A stretch of 64,000 nucleotides of DNA from Xestospongia bergquistia. Its lineage: Eukaryota > Porifera > Demospongiae > Haplosclerida > Petrosiidae. The position numbers and the translations under genes were made by a program. Shown here one piece after another: positions 11,601-24,600 of this stretch. The notes below the pieces were generated by a model. The model made no database searches. It had not been told where the DNA came from and saw only the letters and a program-made list of their open reading frames with translations. Position 1 is the stretch's first letter. Each line of letters starts with the position of its first letter. Location of the stretch: NCBI GenBank assembly GCA_963965975.1, contig OZ014423.1, forward strand, positions 5,544,301-5,608,300, written 5' to 3'.

Positions 11601-13269
11601 AGCAAACAATAAAATTAGACTTATCTCTATGTAATTGTTGGTTCATTGACAAAGAATTTAAAAGTAAATTAAAAGAATTTAAAAGTAATTAAACCTTATT
11701 ATTTTTATATTGAGTGCTTTAAGAGCAATACTACATAATAATTATACATACCAGTAAATACATGTAGTATAACATTTTATAGCCTTACCATTGATGTTCT
11801 TTGTCTTTCTTTTGAAATTATAGCCAAATAGTTTAGTCACTATAGTTTTATGATCTCTCTTGCCTTGTTATCAATTCTGACTCTACTATGTTTGACATTA
11901 TTTATGTCAACTAATGTTGACATAAATTCAGCACATGAATATTTGATAGAGTACATTGTGTTAGCAACATACATATACCATCTACTGTTCAAATGACATC
12001 CTGGAACATCCTAGGATACGCAGATTACATCTAGGTGCCCTGGGTCAACCTAGTCTTTCTGGACACCTGGCCTATGGCTCTTATATCCTAAGTATATTCA
12101 AGAGATCATGTAATATCCACAATACCCCAGGGCACACTTTTGACTTCAGGACTATATCTATTATGTTTGTTACTGAATCCAAGTATCCCTTGTATTCCTT
12201 AAAAGTATGGCCATTCAAGCTGTCTTAACTCCTGAAGATAACTATAGAGGAAATAGTCCAGCCAGATATAAGTTATGATTGGAATTATCATGATTGTTTG
12301 TATATCTGCTCTCGGGATTGAGTATCCAGTAAAGGGATATTTAGGGATACAAGATACATATTGGATTGCTTGGACATGGAATATGTGGGTGTTGTCCTAA
12401 TATTTCTCAACTTTATTCTATCTTGAGTTAGTAGTCCTTTAAGTAATGACCTTATATCATCTACTTTACCATTCAACATCAACTTTTTACTTAAAACTTT
12501 AAAATTTAGTTTTCAATGATACTAAATGTAATTTTAGTTTGCTCTTAGACAAACAAAGTTATGAATCTGATTTTAGAATTTGGGCCACACAATTATGTAT
12601 TCTATTTGTTGAATATTGGTAATACAGAGAGTAGTTATTATGTCAATACATGCCAAATATGGCATTGTTGCTGTAATCTAAAATAGTACTCTATTAAAAC
12701 TCTAGTGTAGTATTCTATCAAAGAAGAATATAGTAATATCATATTTAGTATATATTGACTCTACCAATTTGTATAAAATAGTTATAAGAGCACCTATTAC
12801 AGTCAGTTAACTTCATTTGTATTCAATCTTATTGTATGTGTAGAGTGTTATAAGTTATGATTCTTTTAATTTATTAATTATATTGTTTTGTATTTTAATC
12901 ATAATAGGCAATATGTACCTCCAAAGAAGATCATTACTATTGACTTCTCTTCTATTGATGACTGTATCTATGATATTAAACCTCCTTTAGATGTCTCACT
13001 AATGGAGGAAAGATGTACCAATTGAACAACAGGTCCGATATACTTTAACTTTAATATTTTAGAACCAATGACCACATATTAAAAGACTAACTGTAGGATT
13101 TACTCATTTGCAATGTTTAATTTTCCATAAAAAGTTATCCAACTGGATTTGTAAACTTGTCCAAAATAAAAAAAATAAATACTATTAAGCATATATAAAT
13201 AAAAATGGGTTAAAATATCTGAGTAAATGGTATCTTATGAAGTGATGATGTCATAATGTTTAACAGTTA
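8685..13269. pseudogene. Degraded deaminase copies and repeat blocks
   Basis: About 9688-9785 matches the exon at 7780-7883 of the intact gene, and 10095-10145 matches the exon end at 7939-7985; the roughly 300 bp between them is an enlarged intron or an insertion. This is a third, dead deaminase copy on the minus strand. 8830-9110 and 10660-10900 are copies of the flank block, and 9480-9690, 11230-11410 and 11990-12180 are copies of the 230-bp 'cctaggatat' repeat. 11040-11250 and 12185-12390 are diverged copies of each other; 12380-12480 resembles the N-terminal coding exon of the deaminase gene (LLKGLL versus LLGGLL). No intact gene is visible between 8685 and 12900. Confidence 0.65.
12908..13025 (+). 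other. Possible orphan terminal exon
   Basis: An acceptor-like 'ataatag' is followed by 38 codons (QYVPPKKIITIDFSS... to MEERCTN) and a TGA. The codons look protein-like (balanced hydrophobic and acidic residues), but I found no upstream exon and do not recognise the sequence. It may be a relic or chance. Confidence 0.2.
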
Positions 13270-14484
13270 TTAAAATTCATTGGTTGTCTCTAATGATAAA
13301 CTTTTACTACGTAGAACAGTACTACTGCTAATGATGGTTGTATTCATGTGGTCATGATCACAACGACATTTACATTCACAGCAACACAATAGATCTTTCC
13401 TCAATGACCACAGCAACAAAACCACACCCATCAATTGTGATGCCACAATCCTCACAATATATATACCAAATAGCACTGAAAAACTAATACGTGGAGAGTC
13501 TGAGAAACATGGCGGTCTTAAGAGACGTACCTGTACTTGGACATACTCAATTTCCCATTCATTTTGATAGAAATATTCATACAAATAACATCCAAAGGAG
13601 ATAGCATTGATAAAAAGAAAGAGAACACTAAAAGAACTTGTTCTTGCTAGCTGTGGCCACGACAATTTTGTAACATTTCTTGCTGAAGTTGACAACTGGA
13701 TGTTTGTAGATGAATTTTGTTTTATTTTCTTCAACCCAATAGAAAATCCAATAAGAAGAAAACAAGAACACAAAAGAATTAATATTGCTAGAGGTACTAT
13801 GATAAAAGTTAATTGATATTGTCCATTATTACGACTAGTGATCCAACAAGTCATTAACATAACATTGCCTGTTATGGTATGTAAAGACAATGAGGCAATA
13901 ACTAATGGAAGAGGTGCTCCCCATCCAACAATATGGCTAAGAATGAGCCATTTCCAATTAATATATACTAATTTAATAGAACATATCATCCACTCAATTG
14001 TCATGACTAACCACCATGTCCATGATGCTAACATAGAGTAATAGAGAACAGCAAACATAACAGCACAAAGTGGTATCTCAAATCCATCTTGCAAGACAAT
14101 GGACTGGTTGAATGAGTTTGTATAGTGACGGTTACATCTGATGGCATCACTGCCAACTACTATCGAGAGGAGATGTGGAAAGGATATCCCAATATAACAT
14201 AGGGAGATGTAATAAATGGGTGACTCGGGGTGTCGAATGATACGATATTTGACGACGTAAATTATCAGCGCAATAAATGAACATGTTAAGCATATGGCAC
14301 TTAATATAGCAATGAACAGCTGCAAAACAAGCTGTTGAGTGTCAGTGAAATAGACTCCATTGCATGGCTCAGAACAGTTTTGTAATGGACCGAAAGTAGG
14401 AAATGGAGATTTGTAATAAGCAATAAGTTTACCTGTACAAAGAGTACTGTTTGATACAGAACAATAAAGTGATCCTTGAGACAT
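13270..14484 (-). CDS. Orphan Frizzled/Smoothened-like seven-transmembrane receptor
   Basis: A single 404-codon exon. About seven hydrophobic helices run from residue 50 to 370. TM1 and the following loop carry the Frizzled-family signature (RHPESPIYYISLCYIG compared with the family's YPERPI..LS.CY). TM3 has the Trp-rich SMLASWTWWLVMTIEW, as in Frizzled. The short N-terminus is Cys- and Asn-rich (LQNCSEPC) and cannot hold a full cysteine-rich Wnt-binding domain. After TM7 the tail reads WSLRKDLLCCCECKC, without the KTxxxW Dishevelled-binding motif. Known Frizzleds have both features, so this looks like a divergent orphan member of the family. An in-frame stop lies just upstream of the ATG. 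An alternative 5' exon (ATG near 14615, donor near 14540, acceptor before codon GGA) would replace the first three residues; I cannot choose between the two starts. Confidence 0.75.
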   Translation of the reverse strand: MSQGSLYCSVSNSTLCTGKLIAYYKSPFPTFGPLQNCSEPCNGVYFTDTQQLVLQLFIAILSAICLTCSFIALIIYVVKYRIIRHPESPIYYISLCYIGISFPHLLSIVVGSDAIRCNRHYTNSFNQSIVLQDGFEIPLCAVMFAVLYYSMLASWTWWLVMTIEWMICSIKLVYINWKWLILSHIVGWGAPLPLVIASLSLHTITGNVMLMTCWITSRNNGQYQLTFIIVPLAILILLCSCFLLIGFSIGLKKIKQNSSTNIQLSTSARNVTKLSWPQLARTSSFSVLFLFINAISFGCYLYEYFYQNEWEIEYVQVQVRLLRPPCFSDSPRISFSVLFGIYIVRIVASQLMGVVLLLWSLRKDLLCCCECKCRCDHDHMNTTIISSSTVLRSKSLSLETTNEF

Positions 14485-16734
14485 ACAGAAAGTACTTTAA
14501 GAGTATAATTCTGCTTCAAAATATAAAAAGGGCGTCACCTCTCTGATCACGGATCTGACAGCCACACCTTATACAGCAATGAATGTTGTTGCTGTCAACA
14601 ATGAGAACTCTCATCGTCTCATCACCACCGCCTACTCTCTAATAAGTCTGGAGTAAGGTCTCTTTGTGAGTGTATGTCTCACCCATAGAAATCAAACGAG
14701 TCTCTCTGATGTCCCTCATTTGCTACTACATACTCAGTGTCATTTGGAGGTCAGTGTTTGTGTTATGATATAGTAAGGAATATGATGCAAAGAATGATAT
14801 ATAGATTTGGTAGAAAGTGTTCTATTAAACTTTAAATTTTGTTTTGTTACTTTACACTTTCTTTTACTTATTAACACTTGTTATAAAGATAGTATGGGTG
14901 TCTTGGTTTGATAGAATAACATATTTAGATTATAAATGGTTAGTATTGTCAATGTGACAGTAGTATCATAATGTTAGTATCAAGTTCTTTCATAACTTGC
15001 AAAGTTTGATATTTCATACTGTAACACATTGTTGGTCCAGCTGTATAACGTTACTATACAACATATGTTTCTGGCCTTTTAAGACCTGTATATAATACCC
15101 ATGTTATATTCAATGTGTTGTTATATTGAAACTACAGCTAATTGTTTATCAATAATCAGTACAGTTGAATTAAAATACTTGACATGTACATGTAGTAAAT
15201 ATACATGTTCTAATGTACACATTTATAGTTATTATATAGTTATTAATCATGATCTACCTTAACTCAATATAGTGGAAATATAATAGTATTCATTGTTACA
15301 ATATTCTTCCAATTGAGTAGTTAGTCACATGACAGAGAGTAATAATTATGTCCTTAAAGGATTACGCAGATTACTAACATCCTTTTCAAGATGTCCATAC
15401 ATGTACATGTACAAATGATACACGTACATGAACATGATGTCTTATATCTGGAAATATTACATTTCTTGTCTTTATATGTATATTTTATTATCACTATATA
15501 TGTACCTGATGTGTATGGTATGTGTGGGTTGTTGGTAATGTATAGTATATGTATGTTATTGGTAATATATGGTATATAGATGATATATGGTATATGTATG
15601 TTATTGGCGATATATGGTATGTGTATGTTATAGGTGATATATGGTATATAGGTGATATATGGTATGTGTATGTTATAGGTTATATATAGTATATAGGTGA
15701 TATATGGTATATAGGTGATATATGGTATGTGTATGTTATAGGTGATATATGGTATATAGGTGATATATGGTATATGTATATATAATATATGATGTGTTTA
15801 TCTGGAAATATATCTCTAATAATAGAGTGAATAGTTTTTGTTATATCCTATATTGTTAAGTGATATGTCTTCTATTTTGACTGCACTAACTCAACTATTA
15901 TAAGCAATATTTACTGATGTGTGTGTTATAAGTGTTGTTGATAAGATAGTAAATGAACTTATCATTGTTTTTTATTTAATTATATGAGATGAGACCAGTC
16001 AAGGTTAAACACACACTCACACACACACAAATATTTGATTTGATAATAACATATTATGTTGTCTACCTGTATTGTCTCTTTGAAAGTCTTTTGTGTTCTT
16101 TCAATAAAACACATGAAGTAAACTAGATCATCTAATTGTTTCTAACTTTCATTGTAAATATAAAGAAATAGAAAATAACTCTCTCTCCTACACACATAGC
16201 ATATTAATGATGATTATAATAACATTGTCTTGTTCAACAGAAAATTCACTGTTATTATAATGTTGTATTGCATATGTAGGACAAAGAATAGTTGTGTTAT
16301 AGTCTACACTGACAATGATATTATATTAGATAGGGTATTATGTGAAATGTTACCATAACAACTTGTGTACATCCTTTAGGCAGCTGTGAACATTATATAA
16401 TGCCTATATAATAATACACATAGTATTAATAATATTGTAATTAGTGAGAATATGATTGGTTTTGGATGAGTAAGTAATTAAGTATTATTTTATTTTATTT
16501 TATTTCCTATTTTTATAGTAATTGGTTTATAAACACAATTTTTACATTATATTCACTGACACATTCTGTGTACTAAATATGTTATTTTTGGCTCAAAGGC
16601 CAGTTTTATATATACTGTCTGAGAGAGGACACTATGAACTAACCACACACATCATTACATAAATTCTTTTAAAACATACATTACCAATGTTTATCTTTCA
16701 ACATGTAGCATTGTATATACCTGTATGTTAGTAT

Positions 16735-16787
<53 letters not shown>

Positions 16788-16822
16788 ACATATAGTTAAG
16801 GAATCACTTATAATTGTAAAGT
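14485..16822. other. Gene-poor spacer with a minisatellite and TC repeat
   Basis: No convincing gene. 15525-15790 is a degenerate minisatellite built from 'ggtgatatatggtatat' units. 16739-16783 is an uninterrupted (TC)n tract just upstream of the neurabin-like start. The promoters of the 7TM gene (leftward) and the scaffold gene (rightward) should lie here. Confidence 0.6.
15525..15790. repeat. Minisatellite, unit near 'aggtgatatatggtatat'
   Basis: Tandem, variably spaced copies of 'ggtgatatatggtatat' alternate with 'gtgtatgttata'. No coding potential. Confidence 0.85.
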
Positions 16823-19800
16823 ATGGCTGAGTTACCTAAGATATCATCACAAACACCTTCTAATCAAACAGAAGATAAGGTATATACTTATATTCATTTA
16901 AATTGTGTGCAGCTATCAAAAGTAATCATATGACTGTTTTTCCCTCCACAAAGGAATCAAGACGACCTGTACCCAGGCCAAGACTCACCCCATCAATACC
17001 CCCTCCTCCATCTATTGCTCCACCCATTTGTCCTGTCAAAACTTCAGTGAAGGAGGAGAAAGAAGACAAAGAAGATGACAATAAAATTGATTTGAAGTTA
17101 GATGATATTCACATAGAAGTGAAAACTAGTGTTAGTCCAGAAGATGAGAGCGAAGAAGAGGATGAAGAAGAGAACAAAGAAGGTAAAGAATATTCTTACA
17201 TAAGAGGTCGTATCCGTGGTTCTGTGAGAGCTCGAGAAGCATCCCTTAGTCCTGAACCTCGAGATAATGAGGGGAGTCCTGTTCCAAAGAAAGATGAAGA
17301 TGAAAGCAGTCATTATGACTCTGATCCAGAATATGCTAATCTCTTTCCTGATATTGACGATGACAAAAATGATAATTATTATATGAATTATAATGATCCC
17401 GTTGAGTTACGAGAACATAAAGCAACAAACAAAGATGATGTAGATAAAGGAGTGGTTACAAAAAGACGTAGTCGACCGTTATCAAATTATCTTAATGTTG
17501 CACCTTTACCAGAGCCTATGTTACAATCCAAAGCTACTGTTACTAGTCCTAGTCAACCAACATCCAATACTACCTCCTCATCTACAGAGCCACAAGAAAC
17601 AGAACAAAAGACAGAAGATTCTAAACCATCTCATCCTCGCTATAAGAATTTATCCAAAGCACCTGCTAGACCACCAGAAGGATTTAAAAAAATGCCACCC
17701 CTCGATAATGCATTGATAACTCATCTTCCAGAACCAGCAAAAAAGAAGTATTCCTCTCAAGAGAGCACTGAGATTGAAACAACTCGAAAAATACCACCTG
17801 TAGCTGTTCCTAAAAAACCTCTAAAAAAGACTGTGTCTGGTCCTCAAACAGGTGCTGCCGGAGCACCAAGGTTAATTGCTCCAATAAAGCCACCTCGAAG
17901 TCGTAATCAACATGATGAAAAGTCATCATCGTCGTCATCATCTCCATCACCTACACCTCCTATGATCAAGAAATCAGACCTTCCAAGTTCTTCTCTTGAA
18001 GTACATAAAGTTTCTCAGGGCCATCAAAAATCCACTAGTGCTGGCAATATCCTTCAATCTTCATCACCAAGCATCAAGTCTGTATTAGCAAAAGGTAATC
18101 AAGTTCCAGCTGGACCTTTCTCAAAGAAGGCTGAATCCCCAAAAGAATCTCGTACCAAACCAATGGAACAAGGTCCTCCAAATATTGGTCCTGTAAAGAG
18201 AGCACCACCTCCTCCCCCAGTTAAACAAAAGTCAGTAGAAGGACATCATTTTAGAAAAGAACAAACACCTCCACTTGGTAAGAAAATTGAGGTATCACCA
18301 ACCACAGGACGAAAAGTCACTCCAGCTAGAACTGCTCCACCCCCTCCACCCACAGTTCACTCAAGAGAGAACTCAATGGATGAATTAAGTAAAGGAATTT
18401 CTAAAATGGTATCAAGTGAAGAGAAAAAAATGTCACCAAATCCCCCAATACCTCCTAAAGGTACTAATAAAAAATCAGACAGTTCTGATCCTATTGAGGA
18501 ACAGATACAGGACAAAGAAAAGAAAAGAAAACACAGAAAGAAAGAGAAACTTGACGTTGACAAAGAAGAAGAAGGAAGAACAGAGATTGAAACATTGGTT
18601 GCAGAGGGAATATTAAATGAAAATGCTGCTCAAGTTTTATTGGAAATGAAGAAAACAGTTACAGCTGTAAATGAATTCACTGAATCTATAATATCAGAGG
18701 TAAGGAGACATATCACAATATAATATTGTGTGGAAAATTGAAAGACTTCTCAAATGTATTATTTACTGTAGTTAGGTCAACATTATAATTATATTGCTGT
18801 TTGATTCTTAACACTATTTAATCCTTTAAAACTGTTTGACCTTAACACTATCTGATCCTTTAACATTGTTTGACCTTAACACTATTTGATCCGTTAACAC
18901 TTTCAGTAATATTATAATTATAACATCCTTATGCTGTTTACACTTAAGTATTAGCAAATTATAAATTACAGCTGCATAAGAGACCAACAAGTCCTTCTTC
19001 AGTCCATTCACTTCATTCTCTCTTTCTCTTGTAGAGTTCTACTAATGACCTCTGTACTACCAGTGAGACTAAGTTGGATAAGAAGGAAATGTGTGAAGGA
19101 GGAGCACTGACACGTATGGATCTGTTGAATGTTGAACTAGTAAGAGGTAAGCCTGTTTGACAAAGATGACCTCTGCTCTGTTAGTACAAGATATAAGTTA
19201 ATATATCGTCTTATATTGAGGATATTTCTACTATACTAAATACTTGAATGTACTATTCACTCAATAATGGACACCTCTAAATATAATACTAACTTATAAG
19301 ATGGCTCATGTAATGTCTATTATATTAGGTGATAACCAAGGGTTTGGGCTCCATATAGCCGAGGGATATGCACAGACAAGTAAAGGACTTGAAGTGGGAG
19401 TATTTGTCAAAGATATTGTGCCTGGTTCACCAGCGGATAAGTCTGGAAGGTATTCGCATTACTTTATACCAATAGATTTTATATTGTTTATTAATGTCAT
19501 ATAGTATAGTATTAAGTGTGTATAGAGTGGTATTATAATATAAAGACTTGTTACATTAGAGCAATTAATGCTTTCAATATGTAGTTAAATAATCAATTTA
19601 AAGATGACTAATAGCAATAAACAACAAATATAAACATACTTCAAGAATTTGTCATAATATACACTTAGTTATTATCATGATGCTCTGATAATCCTTAGTC
19701 CCAAACTTATCGGAAATAACTTGTATATATTGCTATAATAACTTGAGTCAAATGCTGGTATAATCATTGAGATTTGTCAGCTGTCATAGCTCTTGTCAAA

Positions 19801-20894
19801 ACTACACAATTCTTGTTGTAATACTATATACAAAATAACAAAATGTTGCATGTATGAATGTTGTCTATTCTTTGACTTTATTCTATCATTCTTTCTCTAG
19901 ATTATGTGAGTCAGACATGCTCGTTGAAATAGCTGGGATCTCTATGATTGGAGCTATGTTAGAAGATGCCGCAAAAGTTCTTACAAATGCTGGAAACTCA
20001 GTCAGGTATAAAAGAAAGGCATCAGAATTAAGATAACATTGTCTATTAGTTCATATTAAACTGGATTTTATTGTTCATAGGTTAAAGGTTGGTAGAACTA
20101 TAACCAGCAGTAGACAGTCAGCTGAAATATCATCATCTTCATCAAAGGTAAGGAAGGAAATGATCATTATATGGACATCTTGTCAGTCATGGTTGGAAAC
20201 ATTAAACATTTGTTACAACTGTGTGTTAATCAAGACCAAAGAAATCATGCATGCTCTTATCAAAGACAGTCGATAATTAATAAAACATTAGGTGAAATAA
20301 TTGTATAATAAGTCAGGCATACAAGGAAGGTACAACAGGTCAACATGACAAATGATTTTGTGTAGCGTGATTCTAAGAAGTAGTAGTACAAATATTACAT
20401 TATGACATTATATATTACCAATACAATTAATATACAATAAGTACTATATTATTATTATATATTGAGAAAGGATGTGGTGGGCAGTGACATAAAGAAGCCA
20501 AAGCAAATTAATAGGAATGTCGTTAAGTAAACCACAACTCGAAGCATACTTTTGAGCAACAGATTGTTAATGTGTTATCGTAGTGCTGCTAGGGTTGTTA
20601 GTCACTGGAATTTACAGAGAGAAGGAGTATTCTATTTGAAGCACTGGTATAGCAGTTGTGTGAGTGATAACTTGGCTTCTGTCCAGATAGCTAGAGTCTA
20701 ATATCAAGTTCTTGCTTTTTTTATCAGTTTGTGTTTTGATTGGCTATCATAGTTAGTTTTGTTATTATTATTGTAAAACAATGAGTGAGGATACTGTATC
20801 AAAGGTAAAAAATACGTTGCTTGTGTAATATTTCTAGTATATTTATTACAGTAATTTTTTGCTTCTATTGTTGCAGTTTTTTCACCTCTCTCCT

Positions 20895-20925
<31 letters not shown>

Positions 20926-21643
20926 TACACACACTCATTCTAGGATGATTATGATAAGTTAAAGGAGGAACTAACCCAAGTCAAAAAGGAGGTGAGATCA
21001 TAATTAATGCCAAAACTGTCAATTTTCAGTGAACAATTCACCATATTATATAATGTATTATGTTGATGTAATGCCCTGTATTTTTATATTATGAACTGAC
21101 AGTTATATAATTGTAATTCCTTTATTGCTGGGGTGTGTTCTATAGTACTCTATACACACAGTATATGTTAGGAGGTTTAGTGGTCAAGACTATAGACATA
21201 ATGTCTTATATCTATTTTGACATTCTACAAAATCACTCATACTGACTTCTATAACTTTCAAGTCAAAATGTCTTGTCGACTACAACTAGTAGAGTATGAA
21301 TTTAGTTGAACTGGATATGAAAAGGATAAAGTTTATATGTTTACAACATCAATGATCATTAAATACTCCTACACTCATTAATGAAGTCATTATTGTGTTG
21401 TAATATTAATGTATCTTGTACAATGCATTCCTCTGTATATCAATCCAGTATTGTACATGTAAAAAGGTAGGCCTTTTTTTGAGGTTAGCCTGATTTGTAT
21501 GTAGTCTGGTATTTTCTGATTATGGTGTTGTGGAATGTCTAAGTTAAACATATTGTGTTGTATTTTATGTCTATGTTTGTACAGGGAATATTATGAGGGT
21601 ATATATCCTTATATGATGTTGTCTAATATTTGTACTGAATACA

Positions 21644-21687
<44 letters not shown>

Positions 21688-24600
21688 ACCGCACACACAC
21701 ACACAGTTACATGAAAGCAAAGAGACAACATCATATCTTACACAGGCTGTTGCAACAGTCACTGTTGATAAGACAAAGGTTCTATTATATTTATTATTAC
21801 TTTATATTATTAACTAGTCATAATAGTAATAATTAATAAGTCATGTGTCTCATTACTTATAGTTGGAAATGGAGGTAAAAAGTTTAAAGGATAAATTAGC
21901 GACTGCTCAGGATTCATCTAAAGAATCGTCTCATAGTGAAATAGAATTAGAAGAAGTTAAATCCAAAGTTAGTTTTACTTCACATTATCTTTGTTGGTTT
22001 CATTATTCTTATCAGCTGGAAGAAGCCTCAAAAAGCAAGGCTCATCTTACTACTGAACTAGAAACTATGAAAGAGAAACTCACTTCAATGGAATTAGACC
22101 TGACCTCAGAACAAAACAAATCAGTCAGCCTAAGTGGAGATATAGAAACATTGAAAGAAGAACTAAAAAAAGAAAGAGAAGAAAAAGCTGCCATTGAGAA
22201 AAAGTAATGTTCATGATTCTCTTCTTAGTTGGTTTAACACTACCTATTCAAAAAAAACTAACATTACACATGTACATAATCACAATGTCAATTTCATTAT
22301 TGTATTTTTTTACTGTAGCAATGTGTCATTGTCTGATGAAGTGACTAAACTTAAAGGAGAGTTAGAGAAAGAAAAAAGAGAGAAGGAATTAGTCATCAAA
22401 GGGTAAGTAATATTATTAAGTAATTTCTACATTCTTTCAGTAACTTAAGGAGTATCAGTGTTATATTGAGTGTAATAATGTGATGATCTGTAGACCATAT
22501 TTAGAACAAAATTATGCCAACAAGTTATGTGTTAACATGTGTTACAAGTGGACTAACACAAGTGTTGTTATTGTAATGTGGATAAATATATGTGACCGTT
22601 ATGTCACAGTCGTTTCACTTAAAGTAACTGGTCATAATAATCATGTGAACATCACATGACTAAAGTAATAGGTCATAACATGTATAATAGACAGCCTATA
22701 ATTCTAAATTGTGTTGTCACTTTTTGTGATTCTTGCAGATTATCTGAGAAAATAATAGAGTTAGAAAGTGCTGTAGCTACTAGTGAAGAAGAACGTCAAA
22801 AGGTTGGACAGTTTCTAATGAGTTGTTAGTACAAACAAATTGTAGGTTTTATCTGAAAAAGAAGCTTTGATCAAGGACAAAGAACATGTAATTGAAGAGA
22901 GAAAGATGAAAGAAGAAAAGATGTCTGAGGAAGAAGTTGATCATAAATCATTGGATGATAAGTCTATTCATGAGAAATCAATCGTTGAAGAGAAAGAAGA
23001 AAAAAAAGATGACAGTGAGTTACATACAGAGATAACTGTTGAGGAGGTTGCCCCTGCAATTGAAGCAAAGAAAGAAGTTGTACTGGAGGAAGCTATCCCT
23101 ATAATTGAAATTAAGAAAGAAGACACTCCAGAAGCGGATAAATCTAGAATTACTGTGAAGGAAGAAATTGTTTCAAAGGAGGTATCACCTGAATTAGATG
23201 TAAAGAAAGAAGTAGAAAACAAGAAGGGAGAACTCAAAGAGATATCCGGTGATGTAGGTGAGTTACTTTAGTTTGATGTTGCTATGTAAAAGTATCTTAA
23301 TTTGTTTAGAGGAAGATACTTTTAGCCACATTAAGTCTGCTGGTCGACTTGATAGCTCTATGGTACTCCATAGAGCACAGCTCTCAACAAATCGACTTCG
23401 TAAAAAGCCTACGCGGGATCATATCCTTAGTATGGTAACTTTAACCCCTTTTCCTGAAAATTTGCCTGAACTTAAAGTACCTGAAGATGAGAATAGAAAG
23501 AGAATTAGCGACCCTAATGTTCTATCCCCTCGTCCACAACCTAGTGAATTGCCAACTCCTATCCCTCCCAGACCAAAACAAGAAGATCTTGATAAAATAC
23601 ACAAACAACCTCAACCAGCTGCACCCAAGCCGAAACCACGTCCACAACCACGAAAGAAGTTACCAAGTCCTGAACATGCCTCTAGTCCAACACCTGATAC
23701 TCTGTCACAATCACCACCGCCACCTCCCACTGAAAGTCCTAAACCTTCAAAGAGACCAATTCCTGTTCCCAGAACACCATCAAAAGAAATAGTTGTAAAC
23801 GGTACTGATACTTCAATCGAGGCACCCTCTAAAGTGGAAGATAGTATTAAAGCTAGTCCTAAGCGATCTGCAAAGCAATCCCCTCTCTTACCACCCAAAC
23901 CTAGCAAGTCTGAAACTGACATATCTTGGAGCCCTAAAATTCCTAAGAAGCCTGTTCCAGAACCAGTACGAAAACAAAGTCGAGAGGAAGGAACTGATAA
24001 TTCTACCAACTCTCCACTACTTCCGATTAAAAAGCCTAAACCTATTGGTCCCAAGCCATCACCACGCTCCTCTCTGCCACAGGAATCTGACGAAGATAAG
24101 CTTGAAGCTTTGAAAAGAAAAGACCCATCAGAGTTAACAGTTAAAGAGAAGATGATGCTTGCACAGGAAGCAATGGCTAAACAAGCAGAGCATAAAGCAA
24201 AGGGATTACCACCACCAATAAGAAAGAAACGTCCACCATCTTTACCAAAGTCAATGTCAGTTGATACTGACCCTGAACATATGATTGAGCACGAAGAGCC
24301 ATTACCACAAACACCTGAAGAAGAACATGAAGCTTCAATGGAGCGATCTAAAAGCATGGAAGATCTAATAGATGAAAACACACCAAGACGACAACCCAAA
24401 AAACTTCCACCAGGAGCTTTCAATATAGCCATTCCTGTTGGATTGCCAAGTGATATGAGACATCGAAGTTACACAGTGGCTAGTGCCATGACTGCTGAGC
24501 CCACTGAAACTACAGACGGTCCAGGCCTCTATGAGACAGCACATGGCCTTGAAGACTTTTCTTCACCACTACAACAAGAACATGTAGAAGATACACCAGT

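Noticed and set aside
23611..24432. 273-codon minus-strand frame
   Set aside because: Antisense shadow of the proline-rich exon of the neurabin-like gene; Ser/Gly/Cys-rich composition expected from its reverse complement.
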